NCBI RefSeq assembly: GCF_041435055.1
Contig: NZ_CP108002.1
Span: forward strand, 5,518,001-5,582,000
Reading direction: 5' to 3'
DNA: 64,000 bases
Origin: Streptomyces sp. NBC_00341
GTDB lineage: Bacteria > Actinomycetota > Actinomycetes > Streptomycetales > Streptomycetaceae
Positions 54,287 through 62,281 of this stretch are shown here, in pieces (within the stretch, counting starts at the first letter, position 1; each line of letters begins with the position of its first letter). Position numbers and translations under genes: made by a program. The notes under the pieces were generated by a model. The model saw nothing but the letters and a program-made list of their open reading frames with translations, was not told the DNA's origin and did not search any database.

Positions 54287-54745
54287 TCAGTGGTGCCAGG
54301 CCTTGCCGCCGACGTTGTGGATCATGCGCTGGAGCACCTTCATGGTGCGGACGAACTCCTCGGGCGGGATGCCGTCGTGGATCTCCGCGATCGCCCGCGA
54401 GACGCGTGCGTAGGCCCGGGTGCGCAGCTCGCTGCCCTCGGGGGTCAGCCGCAGCCGGGTGCCGGCGTCCTGGGTTATCAGGGCCTGGTCGATCAGGGCG
54501 TCGACCTCGGGCTCCATGCCGTCCCCGACGTCGAGGTAGCCGCGGAGCAGGTCGACCACCTCCGCCCGGGGGCGGCCCGAATCGTCCGCGTCGGCCAGTT
54601 GGCTCAGCACCCACCAGCGGGGCTGCGTCAGACCGTGTTCGGCGAGGGCGGACCGGATGTGGCCCACGGTCGCGGTGTGTACGGCCCAGCTCCAGTAGCC
54701 GATCGGCTGCCTGGCGAGCCCTTCGTCGTCATGTGAGTAGTCCAT
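54287..54745 (-). CDS. MarR-type winged-helix regulator
   Basis: 152 aa. Helical dimerisation ends (IGYWSWAVHTATVGHIRSALA, FVRTMKVLQRMIHNVGGK) flank a winged helix (RWWVLSQLADADDSGRPRAEV, ALITQDAGTRLRLTPEGSELR). The ATG at 54745 has no RBS; promoter TTGACC (54778-54783), 19 nt, TACCTT (54753-54758), 7 nt, ATG fits a leaderless start. A palindrome in that spacer suggests autoregulation. Confidence 0.88.
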   Translation of the reverse strand: MDYSHDDEGLARQPIGYWSWAVHTATVGHIRSALAEHGLTQPRWWVLSQLADADDSGRPRAEVVDLLRGYLDVGDGMEPEVDALIDQALITQDAGTRLRLTPEGSELRTRAYARVSRAIAEIHDGIPPEEFVRTMKVLQRMIHNVGGKAWHH

Positions 54746-54752
54746 GACAGCG

Positions 54753-54783
54753 AAGGTAGGAACTCAACCGCGCTTGAGGTCAA
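54753..54783 (-). promoter_or_regulatory. Leaderless MarR promoter with internal palindrome
   Basis: -35 TTGACC and -10 TACCTT on the minus strand, with CTCAA-N6-TTGAG (54763-54778) between them. The site also covers the stop codon of the upstream monooxygenase gene (54764-54766), so operator, promoter and coding end share the same bases. Confidence 0.6.
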
Positions 54784-56188
54784 GGCCCAGCGGTGCCAGG
54801 TAGCCCGCGAGCCCGGTGACGTCCTCGCCCGCCCAGCCGAGGTAGCCGTCCGGCCGGACCAGGAACAGCCCCTCGCCGTACGCCTCGTACGCGTCGACGC
54901 GGTGCACCAGGAGCCCTTCCGCAGCCGCGGACTCCGGCAGCTCCGCGTCGGCGCCGACCGCCAGCAGCGTGAAGTGCGGGCCCCGGTAGACGTCGAACAG
55001 CCGCCGGTCGCCGGAGGGCCCGTCGGGGGCGCGGTCACCGGCCTCCAGGACGCCCGCGCGGCCGGAGGAGAGCGGACCGCCCCGGTAGCCGATGCCGAGC
55101 TGCTGGGCAGCCGCGCCGCGCTCCTGCTCGCCGCGGTGGATCCGGGTGGACAGGCCGAGCACCTCGGCGGCGACCGGGCGGCGCTCCTGCTCGTACGTGT
55201 CCAGCAGGGCCGGGGACGCGCCGTGGTTCAGCACCCGGCCGAGCTTCCAGCCGAGGTTGTACGCGTCCTGGACGCTGGTGTTCAGCCCCTGTCCGCCCGC
55301 CGGGGAGTGGACGTGGGCCGCGTCCCCGGCCAGGAAGACCCGGCCCTCGCGGAAGCGGTCGGCCAGGGCGGCGCGCGGCCGGAAGTCGGAGGACCAGCGC
55401 ACCTCGGTGACGTCCGCCGCCTCCAGGTGCGTGCGTGCGGCGACCAGCGCGCGCACCCCCTCGGCCGAGGTGTCGGGCTCGCCCTCCTTGAACTGGGCGG
55501 CCAGCTGGAAGTCCGCCGTGCCGGGCAGCGGGCACAGCGTGATGAACCCGGCGTCGGTGTTCATCAGGTGCCAGTTGAGCCGGTCCAGCGCGTCCCCGGC
55601 GATCCGTACGTCGGCCACCAGCATCGGTGCCGGGTCCACCGTCTCCCCGGTCATCGCGATGCCCAGCGCCCGCCGCACCGTGGAGCGCCCGCCGTCCGCC
55701 GCGACCAGGTAGGAGGCGCGGACCGGACCGGTGGACAGCTCGGCGGTGACCCCGTCCGGGTCCTGGGCGAGGCCGGTCAGCGCGGTGTCGAACACCACGT
55801 CCCCGCCGAGCTCCCGCAGCCGGGCCAGCAGGATCTCCTGGGTCCGCCACTGCGGCATCAGCCACGGCTCCCCGTACGGCTCCGCGTCCGTCGGCGCCGC
55901 CACCCGGAACATCCGGTGCTCGCCCATCCGCTCGCCGCTCTGCCAGGCCATCCCGACCGGCGCCGGACCGCCGTGCTCGCGGACCGCGTCGCCCACCCCG
56001 AGGTCGTCCAGCACCTCCCGGGTGCGGGGCTGGATGCCCTTGCCGCGCGAGCCGGGGAAGAGCGCGGGGGCCTGCTCCACGAGGAGGGCGGGCACGCCCC
56101 GGCGGGCCAGGTCGCAGGCGAGGGCGAGACCGCACGGACCGGCGCCGACGATCAGGACCCCAGTTTCCTTAACGCTGTTAAGTTCCAT
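54764..56188 (-). CDS. FAD-dependent aromatic monooxygenase
   Basis: 474 aa, PHBH-fold class A flavin monooxygenase. FAD motif VLIVGAGPCGLALACDLARRG, the DG motif (YLVAADGGRSTVRRALGI) and the GD motif RVFLAGDAAHVHSPAGGQGLN with SVQDAYNLGWKL. A thioredoxin-like C-terminal part is present. Related enzymes hydroxylate polyketides or inactivate rifampicin- and tetracycline-type antibiotics; the substrate here is unknown. The promoter (TTGACA-18-CAGACT-7-ATG) contains a TetR-type operator. Confidence 0.92.
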   Translation of the reverse strand: MELNSVKETGVLIVGAGPCGLALACDLARRGVPALLVEQAPALFPGSRGKGIQPRTREVLDDLGVGDAVREHGGPAPVGMAWQSGERMGEHRMFRVAAPTDAEPYGEPWLMPQWRTQEILLARLRELGGDVVFDTALTGLAQDPDGVTAELSTGPVRASYLVAADGGRSTVRRALGIAMTGETVDPAPMLVADVRIAGDALDRLNWHLMNTDAGFITLCPLPGTADFQLAAQFKEGEPDTSAEGVRALVAARTHLEAADVTEVRWSSDFRPRAALADRFREGRVFLAGDAAHVHSPAGGQGLNTSVQDAYNLGWKLGRVLNHGASPALLDTYEQERRPVAAEVLGLSTRIHRGEQERGAAAQQLGIGYRGGPLSSGRAGVLEAGDRAPDGPSGDRRLFDVYRGPHFTLLAVGADAELPESAAAEGLLVHRVDAYEAYGEGLFLVRPDGYLGWAGEDVTGLAGYLAPLGLDLKRG

Positions 56189-56225
56189 GGCCGCGAGTCT
56201 GCGCTTAACGCTGTTAAGTTGTCAA
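56168..56225. promoter_or_regulatory. Two identical 15-bp TetR-type operators
   Basis: CTTAACGCTGTTAAG occurs at 56168-56182 (inside the first codons of the monooxygenase) and 56204-56218 (between its -35 TTGACA 56220-56225 and -10 CAGACT 56196-56201). The two are 36 bp apart. A half-site GCTGTTAA recurs at 56234-56241 over the TetR -10 region (TAACTT, 56238-56243). Confidence 0.8.
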
Positions 56226-56249
56226 GGCGGAGGCTGTTAACTTGACCGG

Positions 56250-56915
56250 GTGGGTACGACGAAGATCGACCGGTCCCGGGTGGCCGACACGGCGCTGCGG
56301 CTGCTGAACGAGGTGGGCCTGGACGGGCTCACCCTGCGCGCCATCGCCAGGGAGCTGGACGTCAAGGCGCCCGCGCTCTACTGGCACTTCAAGGACAAGC
56401 AGGCGCTGCTCGACGAGATGGCCACCGTGATGCACCGCCGGATGGTCGAGGGGGGCCTGCCGGGGCCGACGCCGCAGGGCTGGCAGGAGCAGCTCGTCGC
56501 GTACAACCTCGGGCTGCGTCGCGGACTGCTGCGCTACCGCGACGGGGCGAAGGTCTACGGGGGCGCGAAGTTCACCGGCACCGACTACGCCGACGGGCTC
56601 GAAGGGCATCTGCGGACCATGGTCGACGCGGGCTTCGAGCTGTGGCAGGCGGTCCGGGCCGGTACCACCGCGTACTCCTACACGATGGGCTTCGTCAGCG
56701 AGGAACAGGGCGTGCGCCCGATGCCGGACCAGCAGCGGGAGGGCTTCGACGTCACCGAACGCGCCGAACGGCTGGCCCGCTACCCGCTCGCCGCGGCGGC
56801 CGGCTCCGAGATCTTCGCCAACTACGACGAACGCTTCGAGGACGGCCTGCGGCTGATCATCGCGGGCATCGAGGCGCGGTACGGGGGCGCTGAGGACCCC
56901 GGCCACACGTCCTAG
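56250..56915 (+). CDS. TetR-class repressor with TetR_C domain
   Basis: 221 aa. HTH: VADTALRLLNEVGLDGLTLRA, IARELDVKAPALYWHFKDKQA, close to true TetR proteins. The C-terminal TetR_C-like domain has MVDAGFELWQAVRAGTTAYSY, TMGFVSEEQ and FEDGLRLIIAGIEAR. GTG 56250 has TAACTT six nt upstream and no RBS. Divergent from the flavin monooxygenase, a tetR-tetX-like layout, so the inducer may be the monooxygenase substrate. Confidence 0.92.
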   Translation: MGTTKIDRSRVADTALRLLNEVGLDGLTLRAIARELDVKAPALYWHFKDKQALLDEMATVMHRRMVEGGLPGPTPQGWQEQLVAYNLGLRRGLLRYRDGAKVYGGAKFTGTDYADGLEGHLRTMVDAGFELWQAVRAGTTAYSYTMGFVSEEQGVRPMPDQQREGFDVTERAERLARYPLAAAAGSEIFANYDERFEDGLRLIIAGIEARYGGAEDPGHTS

Positions 56916-56931
56916 CCGCGCCTGCGCCGCC

Positions 56932-59436
56932 TCAGCCGCGCCGCCGTCTCCGTATCCGGGTCAGCGCCGCCGGACCGAACGCCGTGGCCAGCAGCGCCAC
57001 CAGTGCGGCGGCCCCGGTGAGCGTCCCGGCCCGCAGTCCCGGCGGCCGGAACGAGCAGTCCACCGCCGTCCGGCCCCCGCCCACCGGCACCGCGACGAGC
57101 CCGAGGTACGAGCCGGCCGGGCGCCCGTCGCAGCTCCAGCCCGCGATCCGGGGCGCGGCCAGCACGGCCACCCCCTCGGTGCCCGGCGGGAGTTCGGCGT
57201 GCACACCGCTGCCGGAGACCGTGACCCGCGTCGCCCCCGTGCGCTTCAGCCCCGCCACCGCGGCGGCGAGGTGCCCCGGATCCAGGCAGCCGACGGCCTC
57301 GTGCGGAACGGTCCCGTCCCGCTCCGCCCGCAACGTCACGGCGATCCGGCCCGCACCCGGCCCCAGCGGCAGCATCCCGGCCCGGCGGGTGGGCAGGTCG
57401 CCCCGCAGATCGGCCGGTTCACCGGCACTGCCCAGCCGGGCGGTGCCGAACAGATCGGGCGCCCACAGGAACACCTCGCTGCCGGCCGGGCAGCTCGCGC
57501 TCAGGGTGTACGTGCCGGACCGCACCTCGTACGCGTAGGCGTTCCGGTCCGTGGCGGCCGTCCCGTCCGCGGAGCGCAGCACGGTCCGCGGCAGCGTGTA
57601 CACCGGGGCGCCGAGCAGCTCCTCCTGGTTCCGGAACGGCGAGCGCCCGAAGGGCTGGGCAGGCCCGGCGGACGGCCGTACCGTCACCAGCGGCGGGACG
57701 TCGCTCCGGGTCACGGTCACCGGCCGGTCGTCGGGGCGGTTCCAGACCTGGTGCGGATCGCGCGGCACGTGGACCCGGGCGCCGACCGAGAACACCGCGT
57801 CGGTCACCGGGTTGTCCAGGCTCTGGAGTGCCCGGCCGCGCGAGGTGAAGCCGCCGCCGAGCGCGAGGAAGGTGCGGGTCGTCACGTCCGGCGTATGGCT
57901 GCTGTAGTAGGCCTCGCCCTGGCCGCCGACCGTCAACGGGTCGTTGGTGGTGCTCTGTTCCAGGCCCGGGTCCGTGCGGTAGCGCGGCCAGCCGTCGGCG
58001 CCCGCCACCGCGTCTGCCTGGAGGCGCTGGCGCTCGCCCCAGGGCGCGTAGTCGTCGAGCTGCTTCAGCCGCTGCCGGTCGGCGTACGCCGTGGTGGCGG
58101 CGGCCTGCCCGGCCTGCGCCCCCACCAGCAGCAGCACCGCGAGCGCCAGGAACCTGCCGCCGCGCACCAGCGCGAGGGCGCAGAGTGCCGCCACCAGGCC
58201 CGCGGCGAACAGCGGATAGGTCCACCGGGTGACCAGTGCGCTGGGCGCGGCCGACGCCGCGATCAGCACCAGCACCCCGCCGCCTCCCAGCAGCGCCCGC
58301 CGGTCCGGCCAGCCTCGGGCCACCGACGTCCAGGCGGCGATCACCACGATGCCGGAGAACACGAACGTCTGCCGGAACGGGCTGCCGTTCGGTGTCGCGA
58401 AGGCGTGCCAGAGCAGATGGGTCGGCCCCCACTGCATGGACAGCGCGACCGCCGCCACCAGCCCCGGCCACACCCACCGCTCGGCGCGCGGCACGCCCCG
58501 GTGGAACGCGAGCACACAGGCGAGCAGGAGGGCGCCCGTGCCCAGGAAGACCGCCGGACTGAAGAATCCGTACGTGGCCGGCAGCAGCCGGGCCGCCGCA
58601 TCGGGCCAGGCGGCGGGGGCGAACTCCCGCGTCCAGCCCGGGTAGGCGTGCTCGGTGCCGAGGAAGACCGGCAGCAGGACCGGCGCGGCCAGACCGATGC
58701 CGAGCGCCACCGTCCGCACCGCGCGCACCAGACCCCGCAGCCGCTCCCGCGACGCCCCGTCCTCCAGTAGCAGCCGCACCACCAGCACCAGCGCGGCCCC
58801 GAGCGTGGCCATGTACGCGGTGTAGAAGTTGGACACCCAGGCGAGCGTCACCAGGAGCGTCCCGAGCACCGGCCGCCGCGCGGTCCGCGCCCACTCACCG
58901 GCCAGGCACAGCAGCGGGAAGGCGATCAGCCCGTCCAGCCACATCGGGTTGTACGCCGCCTCCGCGACCGACCAGCCGCACAGCGCGTACGAGGCGCCGA
59001 GCACGGCCGCCGCCCACTCCCGGCCGCGCCCCCGCCGCAACGCGGTGAGCAGCCACGTCATCGCCGCCGCCGCCACCCCCGTCTTGACCAGCGTGACCAC
59101 GTAGACGGCCAGGTCGATGCGGTCCCTCGGGAACACCCCGACGAGCAGGGCGAACGGGCTGCTCAGATACGTACCGAGATCGGGCAGGAAGCTCGTGCCG
59201 AAGCCGGACTGCCAGTTCAGCAGCAGCCCGCCGTCCCCGCTGCCGTGCAGCAGGTCCCAGAGGTGGGCGTGGAACGGTACGAACTGGTTGCCCAGGTCGT
59301 TCACGCTGCGCGTGCGCGGGCCGAACGGGTAGCTGCGGGCCACCGCGTCGCCCACGCAGACGGTGACGACGGTGAGCACGGCGGCCAGGGCCGCTGCCGT
59401 GGCGCGCGGCGATCGGAGAATCGGCGGAGTCCTCAT
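56932..59436 (-). CDS. YfhO family membrane protein
   Basis: 834 aa, a GT-C-fold-like polytopic protein with about 12-14 membrane segments. N-terminal motif RTRSVNDLGNQFVPFHAHLW (acidic residue in the first loop), GLLLNWQSGFGTSFLPDLGTY, PMWLDGLIAFPLLCLAGEW and WVSNFYTAYMATLGAALVLVV, all YfhO-type. The last 300 residues form an exterior domain, ending in a membrane helix (LTGAALVALLATAFGPAAL). YfhO proteins are implicated in glycosylation of wall polymers. Neighbours to the right are envelope and glycan genes. Confidence 0.92.
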   Translation of the reverse strand: MRTPPILRSPRATAAALAAVLTVVTVCVGDAVARSYPFGPRTRSVNDLGNQFVPFHAHLWDLLHGSGDGGLLLNWQSGFGTSFLPDLGTYLSSPFALLVGVFPRDRIDLAVYVVTLVKTGVAAAAMTWLLTALRRGRGREWAAAVLGASYALCGWSVAEAAYNPMWLDGLIAFPLLCLAGEWARTARRPVLGTLLVTLAWVSNFYTAYMATLGAALVLVVRLLLEDGASRERLRGLVRAVRTVALGIGLAAPVLLPVFLGTEHAYPGWTREFAPAAWPDAAARLLPATYGFFSPAVFLGTGALLLACVLAFHRGVPRAERWVWPGLVAAVALSMQWGPTHLLWHAFATPNGSPFRQTFVFSGIVVIAAWTSVARGWPDRRALLGGGGVLVLIAASAAPSALVTRWTYPLFAAGLVAALCALALVRGGRFLALAVLLLVGAQAGQAAATTAYADRQRLKQLDDYAPWGERQRLQADAVAGADGWPRYRTDPGLEQSTTNDPLTVGGQGEAYYSSHTPDVTTRTFLALGGGFTSRGRALQSLDNPVTDAVFSVGARVHVPRDPHQVWNRPDDRPVTVTRSDVPPLVTVRPSAGPAQPFGRSPFRNQEELLGAPVYTLPRTVLRSADGTAATDRNAYAYEVRSGTYTLSASCPAGSEVFLWAPDLFGTARLGSAGEPADLRGDLPTRRAGMLPLGPGAGRIAVTLRAERDGTVPHEAVGCLDPGHLAAAVAGLKRTGATRVTVSGSGVHAELPPGTEGVAVLAAPRIAGWSCDGRPAGSYLGLVAVPVGGGRTAVDCSFRPPGLRAGTLTGAAALVALLATAFGPAALTRIRRRRRG

Positions 59437-59593
59437 GGTGGCTCGAATATGTCATCGAACATCGTGAAATCCCGTGCAGGGAAAGGCGGTTCACCTGATG
59501 GACCGCCAGCCTTCACGCGGTCATCCCCGCTCGGTCATCCTCGCTCGGCCAGGTCGGGCAGACCGACGGGCCGCGAAGGCCCGCAGGCGCACG

Positions 59594-60436
59594 TCACGCC
59601 GAGCGGTCCGGCAGGGGTGCGACGGGAACGCAGTGGGTGGTGTCCTCGGGCACACCGATGCGTTCCACGCCGTCGTCGTCGCGGTAGTGCCACGCGAACG
59701 GCACGCCTCGTGCCGTCATCACATCCGGTCCGTCCATGAGCTGGAAGTGCAGGTGGGGCTCGGACGAGTTGCCGGAGTTGCCGCACTCCGCGATCTCCTG
59801 GCCCGCCGTCACCCGGGCGCCCGCGGCCACGCGCAGTGAGCCGCGCCGCAGATGGGCGAAGACCGCGTACACGCCCTCACCGAGGTCCAGGATGATGTAG
59901 TTCCCCAACAGATGGCTCGGCCAGCCGAGACTGCGGATGAAGCCTTCCAGGTAGAGATAGAGGAAGGCGGGGAGCGACATGCGCGACAGATGGTCCCGCT
60001 GCCTTCCCGCGGTGGCGACGACGACCCCGTCGGCGGGGGCGAGCAGCGGCATCCCGTAGGTGGGATAGAGGCGGGGGCGCCGGGCGAGCGGCCAGAGCCA
60101 ACGGAAGGGCGGCGCCTGCCGCGTGACTCCCCGGCCGCTTCCCTCGGGTACGTACTTCAGATCGATGGCGTATGTCTGAGCATGGCTGTGGGTGTGGCTG
60201 GGGACCTTCGTGGCCGGGCCGTTGAGCGCCAGCCAACGCCCGGTGACAGGGAGGCGGAGGAGCAGCGGCTCACGGGCCCGGAGGGGGCGCTGGGCGCGGA
60301 TGAGGGTCATGCGCATGATCTGGCCGACGACCAGCAGCGCCACACCGGTGTACCAGAGCGGGCCGATCCCTTGCGTATTCACCACAATGCACAAGGTGCC
60401 GACGGCGAACACCAGTCCATAGCGCTTCCACAACAT
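59594..60436 (-). CDS. Membrane-anchored M23-type peptidase domain protein
   Basis: 280 aa. Two N-terminal membrane segments (YGLVFAVGTLCIVVNTQGIG, GPLWYTGVALLVVGQIMRM). The M23-like domain has HSHAQTYAIDLKYV (first zinc His and Asp), APADGVVVATAG, NYIILDLGEGVYAVFAHL and PHLHFQLMDGPD (HXH motif), so zinc ligands are intact. It probably cleaves peptidoglycan crosslinks or is a related LytM-type factor. ATG 60436; a GTG lies one codon before. Confidence 0.88.
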   Translation of the reverse strand: MLWKRYGLVFAVGTLCIVVNTQGIGPLWYTGVALLVVGQIMRMTLIRAQRPLRAREPLLLRLPVTGRWLALNGPATKVPSHTHSHAQTYAIDLKYVPEGSGRGVTRQAPPFRWLWPLARRPRLYPTYGMPLLAPADGVVVATAGRQRDHLSRMSLPAFLYLYLEGFIRSLGWPSHLLGNYIILDLGEGVYAVFAHLRRGSLRVAAGARVTAGQEIAECGNSGNSSEPHLHFQLMDGPDVMTARGVPFAWHYRDDDGVERIGVPEDTTHCVPVAPLPDRSA

Positions 60437-60721
60437 CACGGGCGTATACACCTCTTCGCGGGTATGTCTGTCCGGGTGCCTCACGCATCCTGCCACGGTG
60501 GAACGGCGGGCAGGCGGGGTCGGTCGCGCTCAGGCTCCGGCGGGGGCCGGGAATGTCGCGCCCACGGACGGAGGGCGGCAGTTATCCGTGCTGACAGGGC
60601 GAGTTCATCTTCCGGCCGTTCAGGCTTCCTAGCGTGCTACGGAACCACGAACGGTTGAGGAACATCCGTACCTCCCCCTTACGCCCCTTTCCCCCCACGG
60701 GCAGCAGACGCTTGGAGCGCC

Positions 60722-62281
60722 ATGACGAAAGCCCGCACCCGTTGGCCACGGCAGCGTGACGCGGAGGAACCGGCACCGCCCGACGGCGGCACGCCCTCCC
60801 TCGCCGCCGTCCGGCCGACGGAACTGGAGACCTGTCTGCGCGCCTGCGCCGCGCACAGCGGGAAGCTGGTCGCCGGGCTCGACCGGCGGCGCAACGCGCT
60901 CGCCGAGGCCCTGCGCAATCTGCTGGCCACTCACGCCGCCATGGAGCGGACGCCCGCCGCGACCGCCCCGGCCCCCCTGCTGCGCCGCACCGCCAAGGAA
61001 GCCCCCGGCGCGGCCCTGGTCCTCGGCGACCGGCTGATGGACCCGCTGCTCGCGGTCGGCAACAAGGCGCTGGACTGCGGTTACGAGGACGAGCTGAAGC
61101 TCGCGGCCCTCGTCGCGGACACCGTGCTGACCCAGCGCACCCGCTCCCGCGCGGCCTGGCGGCTGCGGGCCCGGGTCCTGGAGGCCATGGGCGCGGAGGC
61201 CGACGCCGTCGAGGCGTACGAGCGCTACCTCGCACTCACCGACGACGACGGCTTCGGGATCGCCGCGAGGACGGCCGGGCTGCGCGCCGGGGCGGAGCGC
61301 CAGGGCGAACTGCTGCGGATGCTGGAGCGGGACTGCCCGGAGGCGGCGGGCTTCGCCGGGGGACCGGTCACCGACACCTGGGCCGAGGGCCTCGCCCTGC
61401 ACGCGCGCGGCGACTGGAACCGGGCGCGGTCCCGGCTGATCGGCGCGCTGCTGGCCCAGGACCGGTCCGGCGCCCCGGTACCGGAGATCCAAGAGGCCCT
61501 GGCCCACTACCTGGGCCTCGCCCTGGAGGCCGGCGGCGCACCGGGCAGCGGCGCCACCCCGCGCAACGGCAACGGCGACAGTGGCGGTGACGCCGCCCGC
61601 CTCACCGAGCTGATCGCGCTCTACGCGGGGCAGCGCCGGAGCCGGATGCGCGGACCGGTGGCGGACCCCACCTTCGGCGGGGTCGAGTGGATCACGCTCG
61701 GTGAGTTCCGCAACCACATCGCGGGGAAGTCGATCTGCCTGATCGCCAACTCCCAGCGGGTCGGCACCGGTTCGCTGGGCGCCGAGATCGACGCGTACGA
61801 CCTGGTCGTCCGCTTCAACTCGTACCGGATAGACCCGGCCGCCACCGGCAGCCGCACCGACATCCACGCCAGCATCCACAAGCACGGCTTCAACTGGGAC
61901 CAGCAGGTCCACACCCGGCTGGTGTTCGGCGGACTCGCGGGCGACTGGAAGCACTCCCTGCGCACCCGGCTGGTGCCGGGCGCCCAGCGGTACCTGGGCG
62001 ACGAGTCGCTGCGCTGGCCGCTGCGCGACATCGGCAAGGTCACCACGGACGTCTGGCCGTCCATCCCCACCAGCGGCTTCAACATGCTCTGGCTGCTGGA
62101 CCACCTGGACGTCAGCCCGCGACTGGACCTGATCGGCTTCGACTTCTACGAGAGCGGCGCCTACCGGCTGCCCGCCGCGATGAAGATGCCCATCACCTCC
62201 GTGCACGAGTACACCAGCGAAAAGGCGTGGGTCATGGAACGGGCCCAGCGCGTCACCGATACGAGGATCTCACTGCGATGA
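60722..62281 (+). CDS. GT29 sialyltransferase-like glycosyltransferase
   Basis: 519 aa; GGAG six nt before the ATG. Residues about 30-300 are helical and TPR-like (AAWRLRARVLEAMGAEADAV, EAYERYLALTDDDGFGI, LHARGDWNRARSRLIGALLA). The C-terminal domain (about 325-515) resembles glycosyltransferase family 29: CLIANSQRVGTGSLGAEI then DAYDLVVRFNSYRIDPAATG corresponds to sialylmotif L, and TSGFNMLWLLDHLDVSPRLD then LIGFDFYE to motif S. GT29 enzymes use CMP-activated sugars. No signal peptide, so it is cytoplasmic. Its stop overlaps the next start (ATGA). Confidence 0.85.
   Translation: MTKARTRWPRQRDAEEPAPPDGGTPSLAAVRPTELETCLRACAAHSGKLVAGLDRRRNALAEALRNLLATHAAMERTPAATAPAPLLRRTAKEAPGAALVLGDRLMDPLLAVGNKALDCGYEDELKLAALVADTVLTQRTRSRAAWRLRARVLEAMGAEADAVEAYERYLALTDDDGFGIAARTAGLRAGAERQGELLRMLERDCPEAAGFAGGPVTDTWAEGLALHARGDWNRARSRLIGALLAQDRSGAPVPEIQEALAHYLGLALEAGGAPGSGATPRNGNGDSGGDAARLTELIALYAGQRRSRMRGPVADPTFGGVEWITLGEFRNHIAGKSICLIANSQRVGTGSLGAEIDAYDLVVRFNSYRIDPAATGSRTDIHASIHKHGFNWDQQVHTRLVFGGLAGDWKHSLRTRLVPGAQRYLGDESLRWPLRDIGKVTTDVWPSIPTSGFNMLWLLDHLDVSPRLDLIGFDFYESGAYRLPAAMKMPITSVHEYTSEKAWVMERAQRVTDTRISLR

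Noticed and set aside
57199..58770. 523-codon plus-strand frame opposite the YfhO gene
   Set aside because: The minus-strand YfhO protein is coherent over 834 residues; the antisense frame is Arg/Gly/His-rich noise.
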